A stretch of 64,000 nucleotides of DNA from Nematostella vectensis (taxonomy: Eukaryota > Cnidaria > Anthozoa > Actiniaria > Edwardsiidae): contig NC_064041.1 of NCBI RefSeq assembly GCF_932526225.1, forward strand, positions 13,577,451 to 13,641,450, in the 5' to 3' direction. How positions within the stretch are numbered: the stretch's first letter is position 1; each line of letters starts with the position of its first letter. The notes under the pieces are model-generated. The model had not been told where the DNA came from and did not search any database. It was given only the letters and a program-made list of their open reading frames with translations. A program made the position numbers and the translations under genes. Positions 11,501-25,277 of the stretch are shown here, piece after piece.

Positions 11501-14500
11501 AATAAGACCTGCAGTACTATGAAAAATCAGTCACAAGTTTACAAGTGAGAACGGACAGAGTGACTGCACATCCATTGCTTGTCTTTTGTATAATACAGTA
11601 TCACCGCTCTTTATTATAGAAGTGAAACCAGCCTGGGCTGGATATAGGAGAAATCATAAAGGCCAAATTCCACCCAAGGTAAGTATGAAAAGAGACCAAG
11701 TTCATATCAACAAATATTTGGGACCATGTATGGAATCTAGTTGCCTTATTTCTTACAATAGTTAGTCTTAGTGATCTTGTCAATCCAAATTTTTTTTTGG
11801 AATGACCATCCATGTATGAGGCTCAATTTGCAGCTTGTTTGTGTGAGCCTGCAGTGCGTGCCCCCATCAACAGCTGGATTAAATTCCAACCAATTGGGAA
11901 ATTAGAAGGGCTGATGAGGCCTAGCGACGGCTGGAAATTGAGCCTATCCATGTATAGACAGAACTCAACATTTTCTAATATGACATTTGCAGCTTTTATT
12001 CTTATTTTTGGCACAATAAGATTCCTTATTCAGTATCCGGTTCAGTTATTTGAAATCTAGTGGCTTTATGTATTTATAATCTAGTATAAATAGTAAAGAA
12101 CTCAAGCATGATTTACAGTCTTTTGTCATAGTTGACCAGTTACATGATTCAGCTCTGTGGTGTCATTTAGTGGTTGTTTCTTTTGTATTCTCTGTGCAGT
12201 CTTGGACTGTTACAATATGTGGTTTTTAAGTCATAAATATTTTATTTTTCAGAGAACAAGACTGCGTTGTACAACAGTAAGTTTTTAAGCAGATTATATC
12301 AGGAGGTAGGATGAAGTAAAGGAAACTAGACAGGCCTTCCAGAATTACTCACTGATCATAATTTCCTTCTCAGTTCATATTTTGGGTAAAACACATAATT
12401 TAAAATAAAACACTAATGGAAGGTTAGTTTCTTCATACATCTATCTTTACACAAATGTTGATGTCTAACTTTCCATGATTTTTTTGCCAAAATATGAGGA
12501 AAACACAAAATTGTTGAGATTTGAAAACTACTAGTTATTCAAAGCGAAAGTTTTGCAAACTGGGCACTAGTGTTGGTATGAATAGCCACAGGTAGCCCAG
12601 GTAATGGTTGCTTGTTCGTAGCTCGGAATTCGGCTGTTCTGAGAGGGGATGAGTAAAGCGTTTTTTTGTGTGAAATATTGTCAATAAAATTGCCTTTAAA
12701 CTAAAAAGATGCTTTGTTGTTATCAAATTCATGTGTAATACACGATTTGGGGGGTTTTCTTAACGGAATTTATTACTTCTCTCCCCCTACTAAGGAAAGA
12801 AACAGGGTTGGAGGCACCATTCTCGGTAGCACTCAAATACCGTCGAAATTGGAGAGGAAAAAACAACAAACAAAATATTTTTATCTCGCAGACCTATGCC
12901 AGGGTACACTTACATGCCTTAATTTTATTGACAACATTTCACAAATAAACGCTTTACTCGTCCCCTCTTAGAACAGCCGAATTCCGAGCTACGAACAAGC
13001 AAACCATTACCTGGGCTACCTGTGCTAGTTTCCAGCACGGTCAAGCGTAACTAGTCGTCCAACGGCGTAGGTCAAGGATGCTTGTAGCTACTTTCTTGTT
13101 TTTAAAATACAGCTAGCGGCAAGGGAAAATAGTTTTGCTCGGATGTTTTGCCACATATCGAATGTAAGTAATAATTCTCAGAATTTCCAGAAAAAATGTG
13201 AAGGTCTGAGTATCATGTCCCAAGCTATGAGCTAGCAGACAAAGTGCCTCCCATATGTGATTTTTTTTTTACTGGAAAAAGTGGCCTTTCCAATATTTTA
13301 CAACTCTTATGAGCTCTGATCATGAAGAATAAATTGGGTTAAAGTAGAACTTTGTTCACATTACAAGAAAAGCCTAAGTCTTTACTACTGGGACTTTTGG
13401 GTATCAAGGAATATTATGGTATCCTTGCTGAATTAGAAAAGCAAATAGGATATAAAACAAGAATGAGTAAATGTACTATTCCAGTTTGAGTGAGAGGCAG
13501 TACCGTCAAATTTAATGTAGTGTTTGCAGTATTTAGGCCTGTTAGTGTAAAAATGTTCCTATAGTAATGCATTGCTTGTTCTCGCTCTTTAACTATGAAT
13601 AGCTTTGTAATCTCTGTTTTCGTTTTTCTTTAGATTGACAAACAGCTGCTCACGCAGAACCCATGCCCCGTTTGTCGTATCCGAGTGGAGAAAAACTATG
13701 AAATCAGTAGCAAGGTGAATTTGATGATGTGTAGTCCTGATTTTTAAGTTTTCATATCAATAAATTCTGTAAGAAAAACAAAACAAAGGAAGCTGAACTG
13801 TTAGCTAGCACTAGAGCTGATGTGCCAGGGACCTTACAATATTATTAAACTAACCCAGCTAGATATGGCACAAAGTAAAGCAAGGGAGCACGACAGCATG
13901 TGTTTCTATCTAATGAAAGATTGAGGTTATTACAAAAATAACCAACTTTGTTATACAACACAGCATGTCTGCTTGTTTTGTAAGCGAACCACTTGCGCCG
14001 GTGGGGCAGTGGATTATGTTGACCAAGACCCTGTTGACAAACATTATCAACTTCATAATCCGAGCCCATGCCCCCAACAGGGCTTGGATGACTCCCCTTA
14101 CAAAACAAACACACATGAAGGGTAGCACAATGAAGTGATTTATTTTCGTAAGAATCATAGTCGCATGTATAGAAACATTCTGCCATGCTCCCTTGAGTAA
14201 AGTATGAAGTGCTCACCAATCATAATTCAGCAGGCTTTGTTGTTGGCACCTCTACAGTAGCTGATCTACGGGGTGTGTGTGTGGGGGGGGTGGGGGGGTG
14301 GGGGTTAACCCCCCCTTGGGCTGCCTTTTTTATTGATTTCATTGTGTCTGTTTATTCCAAAATTGTAAAAAAAGGTAAAATATTTTTTTTTGGTCAAACC
14401 CCCTCCTTGGCAAAAGGCTAGACCCGCCCCTGCTAGGGACAAACCTGCAAGAGGTTGTTAAACTATGCTTTTAAGATGATGCTTGTAGAGCCTATAGTTT

Positions 14501-15655
14501 TATTGATAATTTGTCAAATGAAGCACATATGTTGTTAAGGTAAAAGTAAATGATGTTTTTAGTACAGTATCCAGTTTAAGTGCATTAGTTGCCTATAACC
14601 TTTCAATCATTAAGCATTTTCAACATCCCGTTTAAAAAAAAAAGGTGCCTTGTCCACCAGGAGCTTAAAGGATGTCAAGACATGCATTGACACATTAGAC
14701 TTTGCCTTGACAAAGTGCATGTCACAGTCTACTAGTATTGTATAGTTTCTTTGAAATATTCGATAAGAAATGTGCTCCCTGGGGCCGATATGTTGTTAGA
14801 CAGTTTTTTTATTCCACTCTTGTATACCTGATTCCATAGCTTTATCTTCTAGGATGTTTCCTTCCTGACTCAGTTTATGTCCCCACACACGGGCGAAATT
14901 CTGCACACTGGGAAAACAGGTATCATCACAGACAGCAAACATCATGTAGTTACTTGGTGTTTCTGAAAATGTGTTTCACTTTCTTTTTTAAATTTAACCC
15001 ATGTTAAATATAGACAGATGGTTTTAAGCTACTTTAAGTAGACAGATGATTTTCCACTTTATGCTTTAGTTTAACTTATAAATATATCCATTTTTGTGGG
15101 TATTTTTTCAGGGGTTTGCCGTCAGCAGCAGAAAAAGCTCTTACATGCAATAGAAGAGGCACAAGATAAAGGTGGGTAGAAAATTTTGCCAGAATTTTGA
15201 ACAGAAAGACAGACACACAGAATAGACCAACGGAAAAGACACAGATTAAGAGATACACACTAGGTAAACTGACAGTCATACATATGAATGGACATACAGA
15301 TGAATTTAAGATGAAGACAGGTGAAGTTACACAGAAGAATTGACTAAAAAAGCATGTGAATGGACAGGCAGTAACAGACAGACAAATCAACAGGATGAAA
15401 GACAGAATAAATGAACACACAGACATCACATAAGCAGACCAGATTTATATATTGGCAGCCAGAATATTAGTGGACGGCTGCAAAGGAGACTACTAGAATT
15501 TTGGTAAACAAACATTATTTTACTCTGCACTGCATCTGGTGTGTTTGTTGTTGGCAGGTTACCTTCCATTCACGATCTCAGGACCACGGGACCCACCCAA
15601 ACCCTGGAGAGCTGCTGGTGTTGTTTCCAACAACATCAGGAATAAGACAGGATGA
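8534..15655 (+). CDS. MRPS18B: Mitochondrial ribosomal protein S18B (mS40), complete
   Basis: Component of the small subunit of the mitochondrial ribosome, a member of the bS18 family. Nine exons in full phase agreement: 8534-8777, 10860-10926, 11371-11405, 11620-11678, 12253-12276, 13634-13714, 14853-14919, 15112-15171 and 15558-15655 (735 nt, 244 residues). Diagnostic segments are KPAWAGYRRNHKGQIPPK followed by RTRLRC, typical of S18B, then NPCPVCR at about 152-158 with the CxxC metal ligands, SFLTQFMSPHTGEIL, and GVCRQQQKKLLHAIEEA of the S18 fold. The N-terminus is basic and serine-rich with no acidic residue for about 50 residues, as expected for a mitochondrial presequence. The start codon sits in an AAGATGGCGGC context. 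Introns carry a 90-bp direct repeat and several inverted-repeat elements. Part of introns 3-5 with exons 4 and 5 is duplicated at 42486-43404. Confidence 0.93.
9373..9553 (+). repeat. 90-bp tandem direct repeat, two copies
   Basis: Two near-identical 90-bp units in MRPS18B intron 1 begin at about 9373 and 9463. The unit length is a multiple of three and both units are open in one frame, giving a basic 30-residue peptide twice (SKNPWLA and GRKSKTESCLHSRS). No upstream exon or splice pattern links this to a gene, so it is listed as a repeat and not a CDS. Confidence 0.7.
10540..10850. repeat. Degenerate ATTGAT/ATCAAT-rich block
   Basis: Many scattered copies of ATTGAT and its complement occur over 300 bp just before MRPS18B exon 2, with partial inverted pairing. 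Either low-complexity intron DNA or a decayed element; no function can be assigned. Confidence 0.35.
12587..13024. mobile_element. Inverted-repeat element (MITE-like) in MRPS18B intron 5
   Basis: The ends are inverted copies of each other over roughly 120 bp, starting CACAGGTAGCCCAGGTAATGG on the left and reading the same from the right on the other strand with few mismatches. The short interior has no coding capacity. No convincing target-site duplication was found, so superfamily is left open. Confidence 0.7.
13862..14207. mobile_element. Weak inverted-repeat element in MRPS18B intron 6
   Basis: A stretch near 13872-13893 (AAGTAAAGCAAGGGAGCA) is nearly the inverse of the stretch at about 14184-14207. 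The interior is noncoding. The short arms and mismatches make this a tentative nonautonomous transposon. Confidence 0.35.
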
Positions 15656-16740
15656 GAAAGTTTAACATGTGATCTGCTAGCCTTGAAAAGCTGGCGCTAT
15701 CCCTGCCCCCACATACGAGAAATAAAACAGGATTTACATATGTACTAGCATGGAATTCCATACTGCCACAACATCAGAAAATTTTAGAAATAAAGGAGAT
15801 ACTTTAGCAGCTAGGAAATTTATAATAAGGACTATTATAGTTTACCTGTTTGTTACATATCAGAAATAAAACAGATGATATGGAGATGATACATGAGAGA
15901 TCCAACATAGATAATTCTGGATAACTAACATGGTGTCATGGAAGATTGTTATACTGTATAGCACATCAATGCCTGTTCATCCTAATAAAAAAGGCACTAA
16001 TTAAAATGACTGACGGGATTTTTAAAGTCAATGGATCCATCCACGCCCATTTACAGCTGGGGTCAGTACCCTCCCTCCCCTCCACAATGGTGGAAACTTC
16101 ACTTCCACTTCACAATAGATGTGCTATTTGCAGACAAAACTATAAAGCATAAGCAAATTAGATCAAAGAAAGGCATTCTAGATCACTCTGAATCGACTTT
16201 TTTGTAGCCAGATCCAAAAATAAACATCCCGTTTAGGTACTGCATGAAGTTATTTTTATCACAAAACTATCCCCCCCCCCCCAAATCACCTGGAAAATTA
16301 ATCCACAAAATAGGTCCACTTTTTTTGGATTTAGCCTCCCCCCCCCCCCCAAAAAAAAAAAAAATGCTGGGTACATCAATGGTACAAAATCCTGCAATCC
16401 TTTGCTTTTGGGCAATTCCTACTTTTTCAATTTGATGTTGAAAAAATGTTGTGAATAGGTCTTGCACTGTTTTATTTGTTGCTGTAATACTGATTTTTTT
16501 TTTCCTGAAAGAGGGTGGTTTGGCACAAAAGTCCTTTAATATTTTTAAGGAAAGGCAGGTAATTAAAAAAAATCAGATTTTTCAAAATAGTTGTGCAGAG
16601 CCGTAGCAGACCTCAAAATATGGGGGGGGGGGGGGGTGGTTGGTACAATACAGAAACATTAGTTTTGGCATTTCCTAAGCTTTTAAAAATATTGGAGGGG
16701 GAGGGGGCATTCACACAGTGCTCTGCCCCTGTATGGTCCA
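15656..16740. other. Intergenic DNA 3' of MRPS18B
   Basis: Holds the presumed MRPS18B 3' untranslated region, then C-, A- and G-homopolymer runs (16270-16282, 16337-16364, 16622-16636) of the kind seen in degraded transposons. No gene is seen. Confidence 0.5.
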
Positions 16741-19700
16741 GCAGTGATTTTGAGAGGCAAATTCTTTAATTACATCTCCCATACATCTCTTCTTTAATTA
16801 CATCTCCCATACATCTCTTCTATAATTACATCTCCCATACATCTCTTCTATAATTACATCTCCCATACACCTCTTCTATAATTACATCTCCCATACATCT
16901 CTTCTATAATTACATCTCCCATACACCTCTTCTATAATTACATCTCCCATACATCTCTTCTATAATTACATCTCCCATACACCTCTTCTATAATTACATC
17001 TCCCATACACCTCTTCTATAATTACATCTCCCATACATCTCTTCTTTAATTACATCTCCCATACATCTCTTCTTTAATTACATCTCCCATACATCTCTTC
17101 TATAATTACATCTCCCATACATCTCTTCTATAATTACATCTCCCATACATCTCTTCTATAATTACATCTCCCATACATCTCTTCTATAATTATATCTCTT
17201 ATACATCTCTTCTATAATTACATCTCCCATACATCTCTTCTATAATTACATCTCCCATACATCTCTTCTATAATTACATCTCCCATACATCTCTTCTATA
17301 ATTACATCTCCCATACATCTCTTCTATAATTACATCTCCCATACATCTCTTCTATAATTACATCTCCCATACATCTCTTCTATAATTACATCTCCCATAC
17401 ATCTCTTCTATAATTACATCTCCCATACATCTCTTCTATAATTACATATCCCATACATCTCTTCTATAATTAAATCTCCCATACATCTCTTCTATAATTA
17501 CATCTCCCATACATCCCTTCTATAATTACATCTCCCATACATCTCTTCTATAATTACATCTCCCATACATCTCTTCTATAATTACATCTCCCATACATCT
17601 CTTCTATAATTACATCTCCCATACATCTCCTCTATAATTACATCTCCCATACATCTCCTCTATAATTACATCTCCCATACATCTCTTCTATAATTACATC
17701 TCCCATACATCTCTTCTATAATTACATCTCCCATACATCTCTTCTATAATTACATCTCCCATACATCTCTTCTATAATTACATCTCCCATACATCTCTTC
17801 TATAATTACATCTCCCATACATCTCTTCTAAAATTACATCTCCCATACACCTCTTCTATAATTACATCTCCCATACATCTCTTCTATAATTACATCTCCC
17901 ATACACCTCTTCTATAATTACATCTCCCATACATCTCTTCTATAATTACATCTCCCATACATCTCTTCTTTAATTACATCTCCCATACATCTCTTCTATA
18001 ATTACATCTCCCATACATCTCTTCTACAATTACATCTCCCATACATCTCTTCTATAATTACATCTCCCATACATCTCTTCTATAATTACATCTCCCATAC
18101 ATCTCTTCTATAATTACATCTCCCATACATCTCTTCTATAATTACATCTCCCATACATCTCTTCTATAATTACATCTGCCATACATCTCTTCTATAATTA
18201 CATCTCCCATACATCTCTTCTATAATTACATCTCCCATACATCTCTTCTATAATTACATCTCCCATACATCTCTTCTATAATTACATCTCTTATACATCT
18301 CTTCTATAATTACATCTCCCATACATCTCTTCTATAATTACATTTCCCATACATCTCTTCTATAATTACATCTCCCATACATCTCTTCTATAATTACATC
18401 TCCCATACATCTCTTCTATAATTACATCTCCCATACATCTCTTCTTTAATTACATCTCCCATACATCTCTTCTTTAATTACATCTCCCATACATCTCTTC
18501 TATAATTACATCCCCCATACATCTCTTCTATAATTACATCTCCCATACATCTCTTCTATAATTACATTTCCCACACATCTCTTCTATAATTACATCTCCC
18601 ATACATCTCTTCTATAATTACACCTCCCATACATCTCTTCTATAATTACATCTCCCATACATCTCCTCTATAATTACATCTCCCATACATCTCTTCTATA
18701 ATTACATCTCCCATACATCTCTTCTATAATTACATCTCCCATACATCTCTTCTATAATTACATCTCCCATACATCTCTTCTATAATTACATCTCCCATAC
18801 ATCTCTTCTATAATTACATCTCCCATACATCTCTTCTATAATTACATCTCCCATACATCTCTTCTATAATTACATCTCCCATACATCTCTTCTATAATTA
18901 CATCTCCCATACATCTCTTCTATAATTACATCTCCCATACATCTCTTCTATAATTACATCTCCCATACACCTCTTCTATAATTACATCTCCCATACATCT
19001 CTTCTATAATTACATCTCCCATACATCTCTTCTTTTATTACATCTCCCATACATCTCTTCTATAATTACATCTCCCATACATCTCTTCTATAATTACATC
19101 TCCCATACATCTCTTCTATAATTACATCTCCCATACATCTCTTCTATAATTACATCTCCCATACATCTCTTCTATAATTACATCTCCCATACATCTCTTC
19201 TATAATTACATTTCCCATACATCTCTTCTATAATTACATCTCCCATACATCTCTTCTATAATTACATCTCCCATACATCTCTTCTATAATTACATCTCCC
19301 ATACAGCTCTTCTATAATTACATCTCCCATACATCTCTTCTATAATTACATCTCCCATACACCTCTTCTATAATTACATCTCCCATACATCTCTTCTATA
19401 ATTACATCTCCCATACATCTCTTCTTTTATTACATCTCCCATACATCTCTTCTATAATTACATCTCCCATACATCTCTTCTATAATTACATCTCCCATAC
19501 ATCTCTTCTATAATTACATCTCCCATACATCTCTTCTATAATTACATCTCCCATACATCTCTTCTATAATTACATCTCCCATACATCTCTTCTATAATTA
19601 CATTTCCCATACATCTCTTCTATAATTACATCTCCCATACATCTCTTCTATAATTACATCTCCCATACATCTCTTCTATAATTACATCTCCCATACATCT

Positions 19701-22700
19701 CCTCTATAATTACATCTTCCATACATCTCTTCTATAATAACATCTCCCATACATCTCTTCTATAATTACATCTCCCATACATCTCTTCTATAATTACATC
19801 TCCCATACATCTCTTCTATAATTACATCTCCCATACATCTCTTCTATAATTACATCTCCCATACATCTCTTCTATAATTACATCTCCCATACACCTCTTT
19901 TATAATTACATCTCCCATACATCTCTTCTATAATTACATCTCCCATACATCTCTTCTATAATTACATCTCCCATACATCTCTTCTTTAATTACATCTCCC
20001 ATACATCTCTTCTATAATTACATCTCCCATACATCTCTTCTATAATTACATCTCCCATACATCTCTTCTATAATTACATCTCCCATACATCTCTTCTATA
20101 ATTACATCTCCCATACATCTCTTCTATAATTACATCTCCCATACATCTCTTCTATAATTACATCTCCCATACATCTCTTCTATAATTACATCTCCCATAC
20201 ATCTCTTCTATAATTACATCTCCCATACATCTCTTCTATAATTACATCTCCCATACATCTCTTCTATAATTACATCTCCCATACATCTCTTCTATAATTA
20301 CATCTCCCATACATCTCTTCTATAATTACATCTCCCATACATCTCTTCTATAATTACATCTCCCATACATCTCTTCTATAATTACATCTCCCATACATCC
20401 CTTCTATAATTACATCTCCCATACATCTCTTCTATAATTACATCTTCCATACATCCCTTCTATAATTACATCTCCCATACATCTCTTCTATAATTACATC
20501 TTCCATACATCCCTTCTATAATTACATCTCCATACATCTCTTCTATAATTACATCTCCCATACATCTCCTCTATAATTACATCTCCCATACATCTCTTCT
20601 ATAATTACATCTCCCATACATCTCTTCTATAATTACATCTCCCATACATCTCTTCTATAATTACATCTCCCATACATCTCTTCTATAATTACATCTCCCA
20701 TACATCTCTTCTATAATTACATCTCCCATACATCTCTTCTATAATTACATCTCCCATACATCTCTTCTATAATTACATCTCCCATACATCTCTTCTATAA
20801 TTACATCTCCCATACATCTCTTCTATAATTACATCTCCCATACATCTCTTCTATAATTACATCTCCCATACATCTCTTCTATAATTACATCTCCCATACA
20901 CCTCTTCTATAATTACATCTCCCATACATCTCTTCTATAATTACATCTCCCATACACCTCTTCTATAATTACTTCTCCCATACATTTCTTCTATAATTAC
21001 ATCTCCCATACATCTCTTCTTTAATTACATCTCCCATACATCTCTTCTATAATTACATCTCCCATACATCTCTTCTATAATTACATCTCCCATACATCTC
21101 TTCTATAATTACATCTCCCATACATCTCTTCTATAATTACATCTCTTATACATCTCTTCTATAATTACATCTCCCATACATCTCTTCTATAATTACATCT
21201 CCCATACATCTCTTCTATAATTACATCTCCCATACATCTCTTCTATAATTACATCTCCCATACATCTCTTCTATAATTACATCTCCCATACATCTCTTCT
21301 ATAATTACATCTCCCATACATCTCTTCTATAATTACATCTCCCATACATCTCTTCTATAATTACATCTCCCATACATCTCTTCTATAATTACATCTCCCA
21401 TACATCTCTTCTATAATTACATCTCCCATACATCTCTTCTATAATTACATCTCCCATACATCTCTTCTACAATTACATCTCCCATACACCTCTTTCATAA
21501 TTACATCTCCCATACATCTCTTCTATAATTACATCTCCCATACATCTCTTCTTTAATTACATCCCCCATACATCTCTTCTATAATTACATCTCCCATATA
21601 TCCCTTCTATAATTACATCTCCCATACATCTCTTCTATAATTACATCTCCCATACATCTCTTCTATAATTACATCTCCCATACATCTCTTCTATAATTAC
21701 ATCTCCCATACATCTCCTCTATAATTACATCTCCCATACATCTCTTCTATAATTACATCTCCCATACATCTCTTCTATAATTACATCTCCCATACATCTC
21801 CTCTATAATTACATCTCCCATACATCTCTTCTATAATTACATCTCCCATACATCTCTTCTATAATTACATCTCCCATACATCTCTTCTATAATTACATCT
21901 CCCATACACCTCTTCTATAATTACATCTCCCATACATCTCTTCTATAATTACATCTCCCATACATCTCTTCTTTAATTACATCTCCCATACATCTCTTCT
22001 ATAATTACATCTCCCATACATCTCTTCTATAATTACATCTGCCATACATCTCTTCTATAATCACATCTCCCATACATCTCTTCTATAATTACATCTCTGA
22101 TACATCTCTTCTATAATTACATCTCCCATACATCTCTTCTATAATTACATCTCCCATACATCTCCTCTATAATTACATCTCCCATACATCTCTTCTATAA
22201 TTACATCTCCCATACATCTCTTCTATAATTACATCTCCCATACATCTCTTCTATAATTACATCTCCCATACATCTCTTCTATAATTACATCTCCCATACA
22301 TCTCTTCTATAATTACATCTCCCATACATCTCTTCTATAATTACATCTCCCATACATCTCTTCTATAATTACATCTCCCATACACCTCTTTTATAATTAC
22401 ATCTCCCATACATCTCTTCTTTAATTACATCTCCCATACATCTCTTCTATAATTACATCTCCCATACATCTCTTCTATAATTACATCTCCCATACATCTC
22501 TTCTATAATTACATCTCCCATACATCTCTTCTATAATTACATCTCTTATACATCTCTTCTATAATTACATCTCCCATACATCTCTTCTATAATTACATCT
22601 CCCATACATCTCTTCTATAATTACATCTCCCATACATCTCCTCTATAATTACATCTCCCATACATCTCTTCTATAATTACATCTCCCATACATCTCTTCT

Positions 22701-22872
22701 ATAATTACATCTCCCATACATCTCTTCTATAATTACATCTCCCATACATCTCTTCTATAATTACATCTCCCATACATCTCTTCTATAATTACATCTCCCA
22801 TACATCTCTTCTATAATTACATCTCCCATACATCTCTTCTATAATTATATCTCCCATACATCTCTTCTTTAA
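16741..22872. repeat. Large 28-bp satellite array, about 218 units
   Basis: The unit is ATAATTACATCTCCCATACATCTCTTCT in two parts (ATAATTACATCTCC and CATACATCTCTTCT), 28 bp, repeated head to tail without spacers for about 6.1 kb. Variants include TTTAATT for ATAATT, CACCTCT for CATCTCT, and CTCTTATA for CTCCCATA. One single-base deletion near 20530 shifts the register. Variant patterns recur at multiples of 28 bp, for example 392 bp apart around 18970-19610 and 1400 bp apart around 21020/22420. A non-repeat head, GCAGTGATTTTGAGAGGCAA, precedes the array and also precedes the second array at 45533. No coding capacity. Confidence 0.97.
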
Positions 22873-22937
22873 CACATTGACCCCTCAACCGGCCTGTACC
22901 GGCTTTGGGAAGTACCCACAACCCAAAAAATTCATAA

Positions 22938-23423
22938 ATGCAAAATAAACACAACAAGATGAAGATACTCAGGCATCAGCTAAGGGATAAATGGTCTTGC
23001 AAATATGCATCCAACCAAGGTGTTGGCAACATAGCAGACACCGGAGCACAATCCTACCTATGGTCCCTGGCGGACTTCTTAGCATGTGGCTTCTCGAGAG
23101 AAAAGCTCCAACCCATCAGCCCTAGCCTAACGGCGGCTAATAACTCACCCATATCCATAGAAGGGGCGTTATTCGCCAAACTTAGCGCAACATCCTACAT
23201 TGGACAATCCACGACGTCATTTTCCATGGTGTACGTGAGCAGCTCGGTAAGAGATATGTACCCTTCTTACGACTCGCTTCTGAACCTAGACCTCCTGCCC
23301 CATTGTTTTCCACGCCCTGATGACGTCACAGAGGACTCTAACGAGCGACGACCCGCCCCAACTACACCTCGCCAACCACCAATGGTCAACCATCAACGAA
23401 GGATGTACCAAACCTGCCTCTGA
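22938..23423 (+). pseudogene. Retrotransposon aspartic protease segment
   Basis: Contains the DTGA catalytic motif of retroviral-type proteases in the context NIADTGAQSYLWS, followed by about 90 residues compatible with one protease subunit. The frame ends before the reverse transcriptase, which continues in another frame, so this copy cannot make a normal polyprotein. Confidence 0.75.
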
Positions 23424-24210
23424 ATATGACGTCACATGTTCGTGCCCCCAGCGTGAGACAACCCCACCACGCCCTTCAGAGCTGCCGTTCCCCTGCAAAC
23501 CAGCGAATAACACTAAGATGAAAGCCTGGCTCCTGAACAGATACGCCTTCTCCACGTTTAATACCTGCCCTCATCGAGCACTCCCTTGCATGGAGGGCCC
23601 GCCCGTAGAGATCCACGTGGACCCCACCGCCAAACCCACTGCCTGCCACACACCGGCCAATATACCCCTCCAATGGCAAAAACGCGTGTACGGAGACCTC
23701 CTCCGTGATGAAGCCCTTGGCGTGGTAGAGCGAGTCCCCTATGGCGAACCAGTCACGTGGTGCCACAGAATGGTAGTCACACGGAAGCACGATGGATCAC
23801 CTCGCCGCACAGTGGACCTCTCACCACTCAACAAGTACTGCCAACGCGAGACGTTTCAACTCGCGCGGCGCATTCCCAACGACACATGGAAGACCGTGAC
23901 CGACGCATGGAACGGATACCACAGCGTACCCTTAAGCTCATCAGACCGCCACCTGACCACCTTTATCACTCCATTTGGCCGCTGGCGCTACACACGGGCA
24001 CCCCAAGGCTTCCTCTCCTCGGGGGATGGATACAATCGGAGGTTCGACGCCATCCTAGCTGAATTTGAGCGCAAAGAACGATGCGTTGACGACACGGTGC
24101 ACTACGACCATGACCTGGAACAACACTGGTGGAGGACCATCGAATTCCTCACTCGCGTCGGACAGGCTGGGATAGTCCCGACAAATTTAAGTTCGCCGGG
24201 AGGAGCGTGA
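23320..24210 (+). pseudogene. Retrotransposon reverse transcriptase segment
   Basis: Fingers and palm of a gypsy-type reverse transcriptase: VVTRKHDGSPRRTVDLSPLN, then TPFGRWRYTRAPQGF, then CVDDTVHYDHDL. The first active-site position is Cys where Tyr or Phe is usual. The frame breaks around 24170, where the thumb continues in the frame starting before 24129. Confidence 0.85.
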
Positions 24211-25265
24211 ACTTCGCGGGATTCCACGTCTCAGACCACACCATTGAGCCACTCCCGAAATACCTCGACGCCATCAGAGAATTCCCCACCCCAACTAGCA
24301 CGACAGACATCAGAAGCTGGTTTGGCCTGGTGAACCAAGTGTCCAATTACGCGCAACTCCGCGATCTGATGGCACCCTTTAAGCTATTCCTAAGTCCCCG
24401 CCACAAGTTCTTATGGTCATCCGAGCTCGAAGAAGCATTTCAAGCCTCCAAAGAAAAAATTGTCAAATCCATCCGCGAGGGAGTGGAGATTTTTGATATA
24501 CATAAGCGCACCTGCCTACGCCCCGATTGGTACAAGCGAGGGATCGGATACTTTTTACTACAGCAGCACTGCAGTTGCTCCTCCGGCATGCCCGACTGCT
24601 GCCCCGGGGGATGGGGAATCACCCTTGCCGGCTCCCGCTTCCTGTCGCCCGCCGAACAACGCTACGCTGCCATCGAGGGAGCGGCCCTCGCCGTCGCTTG
24701 GGGCCTGGAACAGACCCACTACTTTACACAAGGGTGCGACAACCTTGTGATCATCAGCGACCACAAACCCTTGATAAAGATCTTCGGCGATCGCACCCTG
24801 GATGAAATCTCGAACTCGCGGCTCTTCCGCCTCAAGCAGCGCACCCTACCATGGCGTTTCGAGATACACCACCTGCCCGGAAAAAGCAACTACGCAGCAG
24901 ATGCCACATCTAGACACCCATCCCAGTCAAACACGGAAGAGAAGGCCCCCCCATGCTCGGCGAGTCCCCCTGACGCCGCAGAGATTGCGCTAATGACCGC
25001 CATACGGGACACTGCCCAAGAGCTAGGCGCCATCTCCTGGACCATCCTCGCGCAGAAAACAACCGCAGACGCTCGCATGGGCAATCTTCTCCACTCTCTC
25101 GAGCAAGGAACCCAACTTAACAAAGATGACCCCACCCTGGCAAACTTCGGACCCATTTACGAATCCATTTACCAGGAGGAGGGCGTCCTCAAGTACCAAG
25201 ATCGAGTGGTGATCCCCCCATCCCTACGTCAGCGGGTACTCCAGAGCCTGCACGCCGCTCACTAA
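24129..25265 (+). pseudogene. Retrotransposon RT thumb and RNase H segment
   Basis: Begins with the connection after the palm (FAGFHVSDHTIEPLPKY, then DIRSWFGLVNQVSNY), and runs through RNase H (RYAAIEGAALAVAWGLE, VIISDHKPLIKIFGDR) to PGKSNYAADATSRH. It ends at an in-frame TAA at 25263, upstream of the integrase in the same frame. Confidence 0.85.
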
Positions 25266-25277
25266 GGAACCTCAACG

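Noticed and set aside
13845-14219. 124-codon minus-strand frame in MRPS18B intron 6
   Set aside because: It lies within an inverted-repeat element and shows no domain or splice signals.
16741-22872. CRISPR-like array of 28-bp repeats
   Set aside because: The units are contiguous with no unique spacers, there are no cas genes, and the DNA is eukaryotic. It is a satellite.
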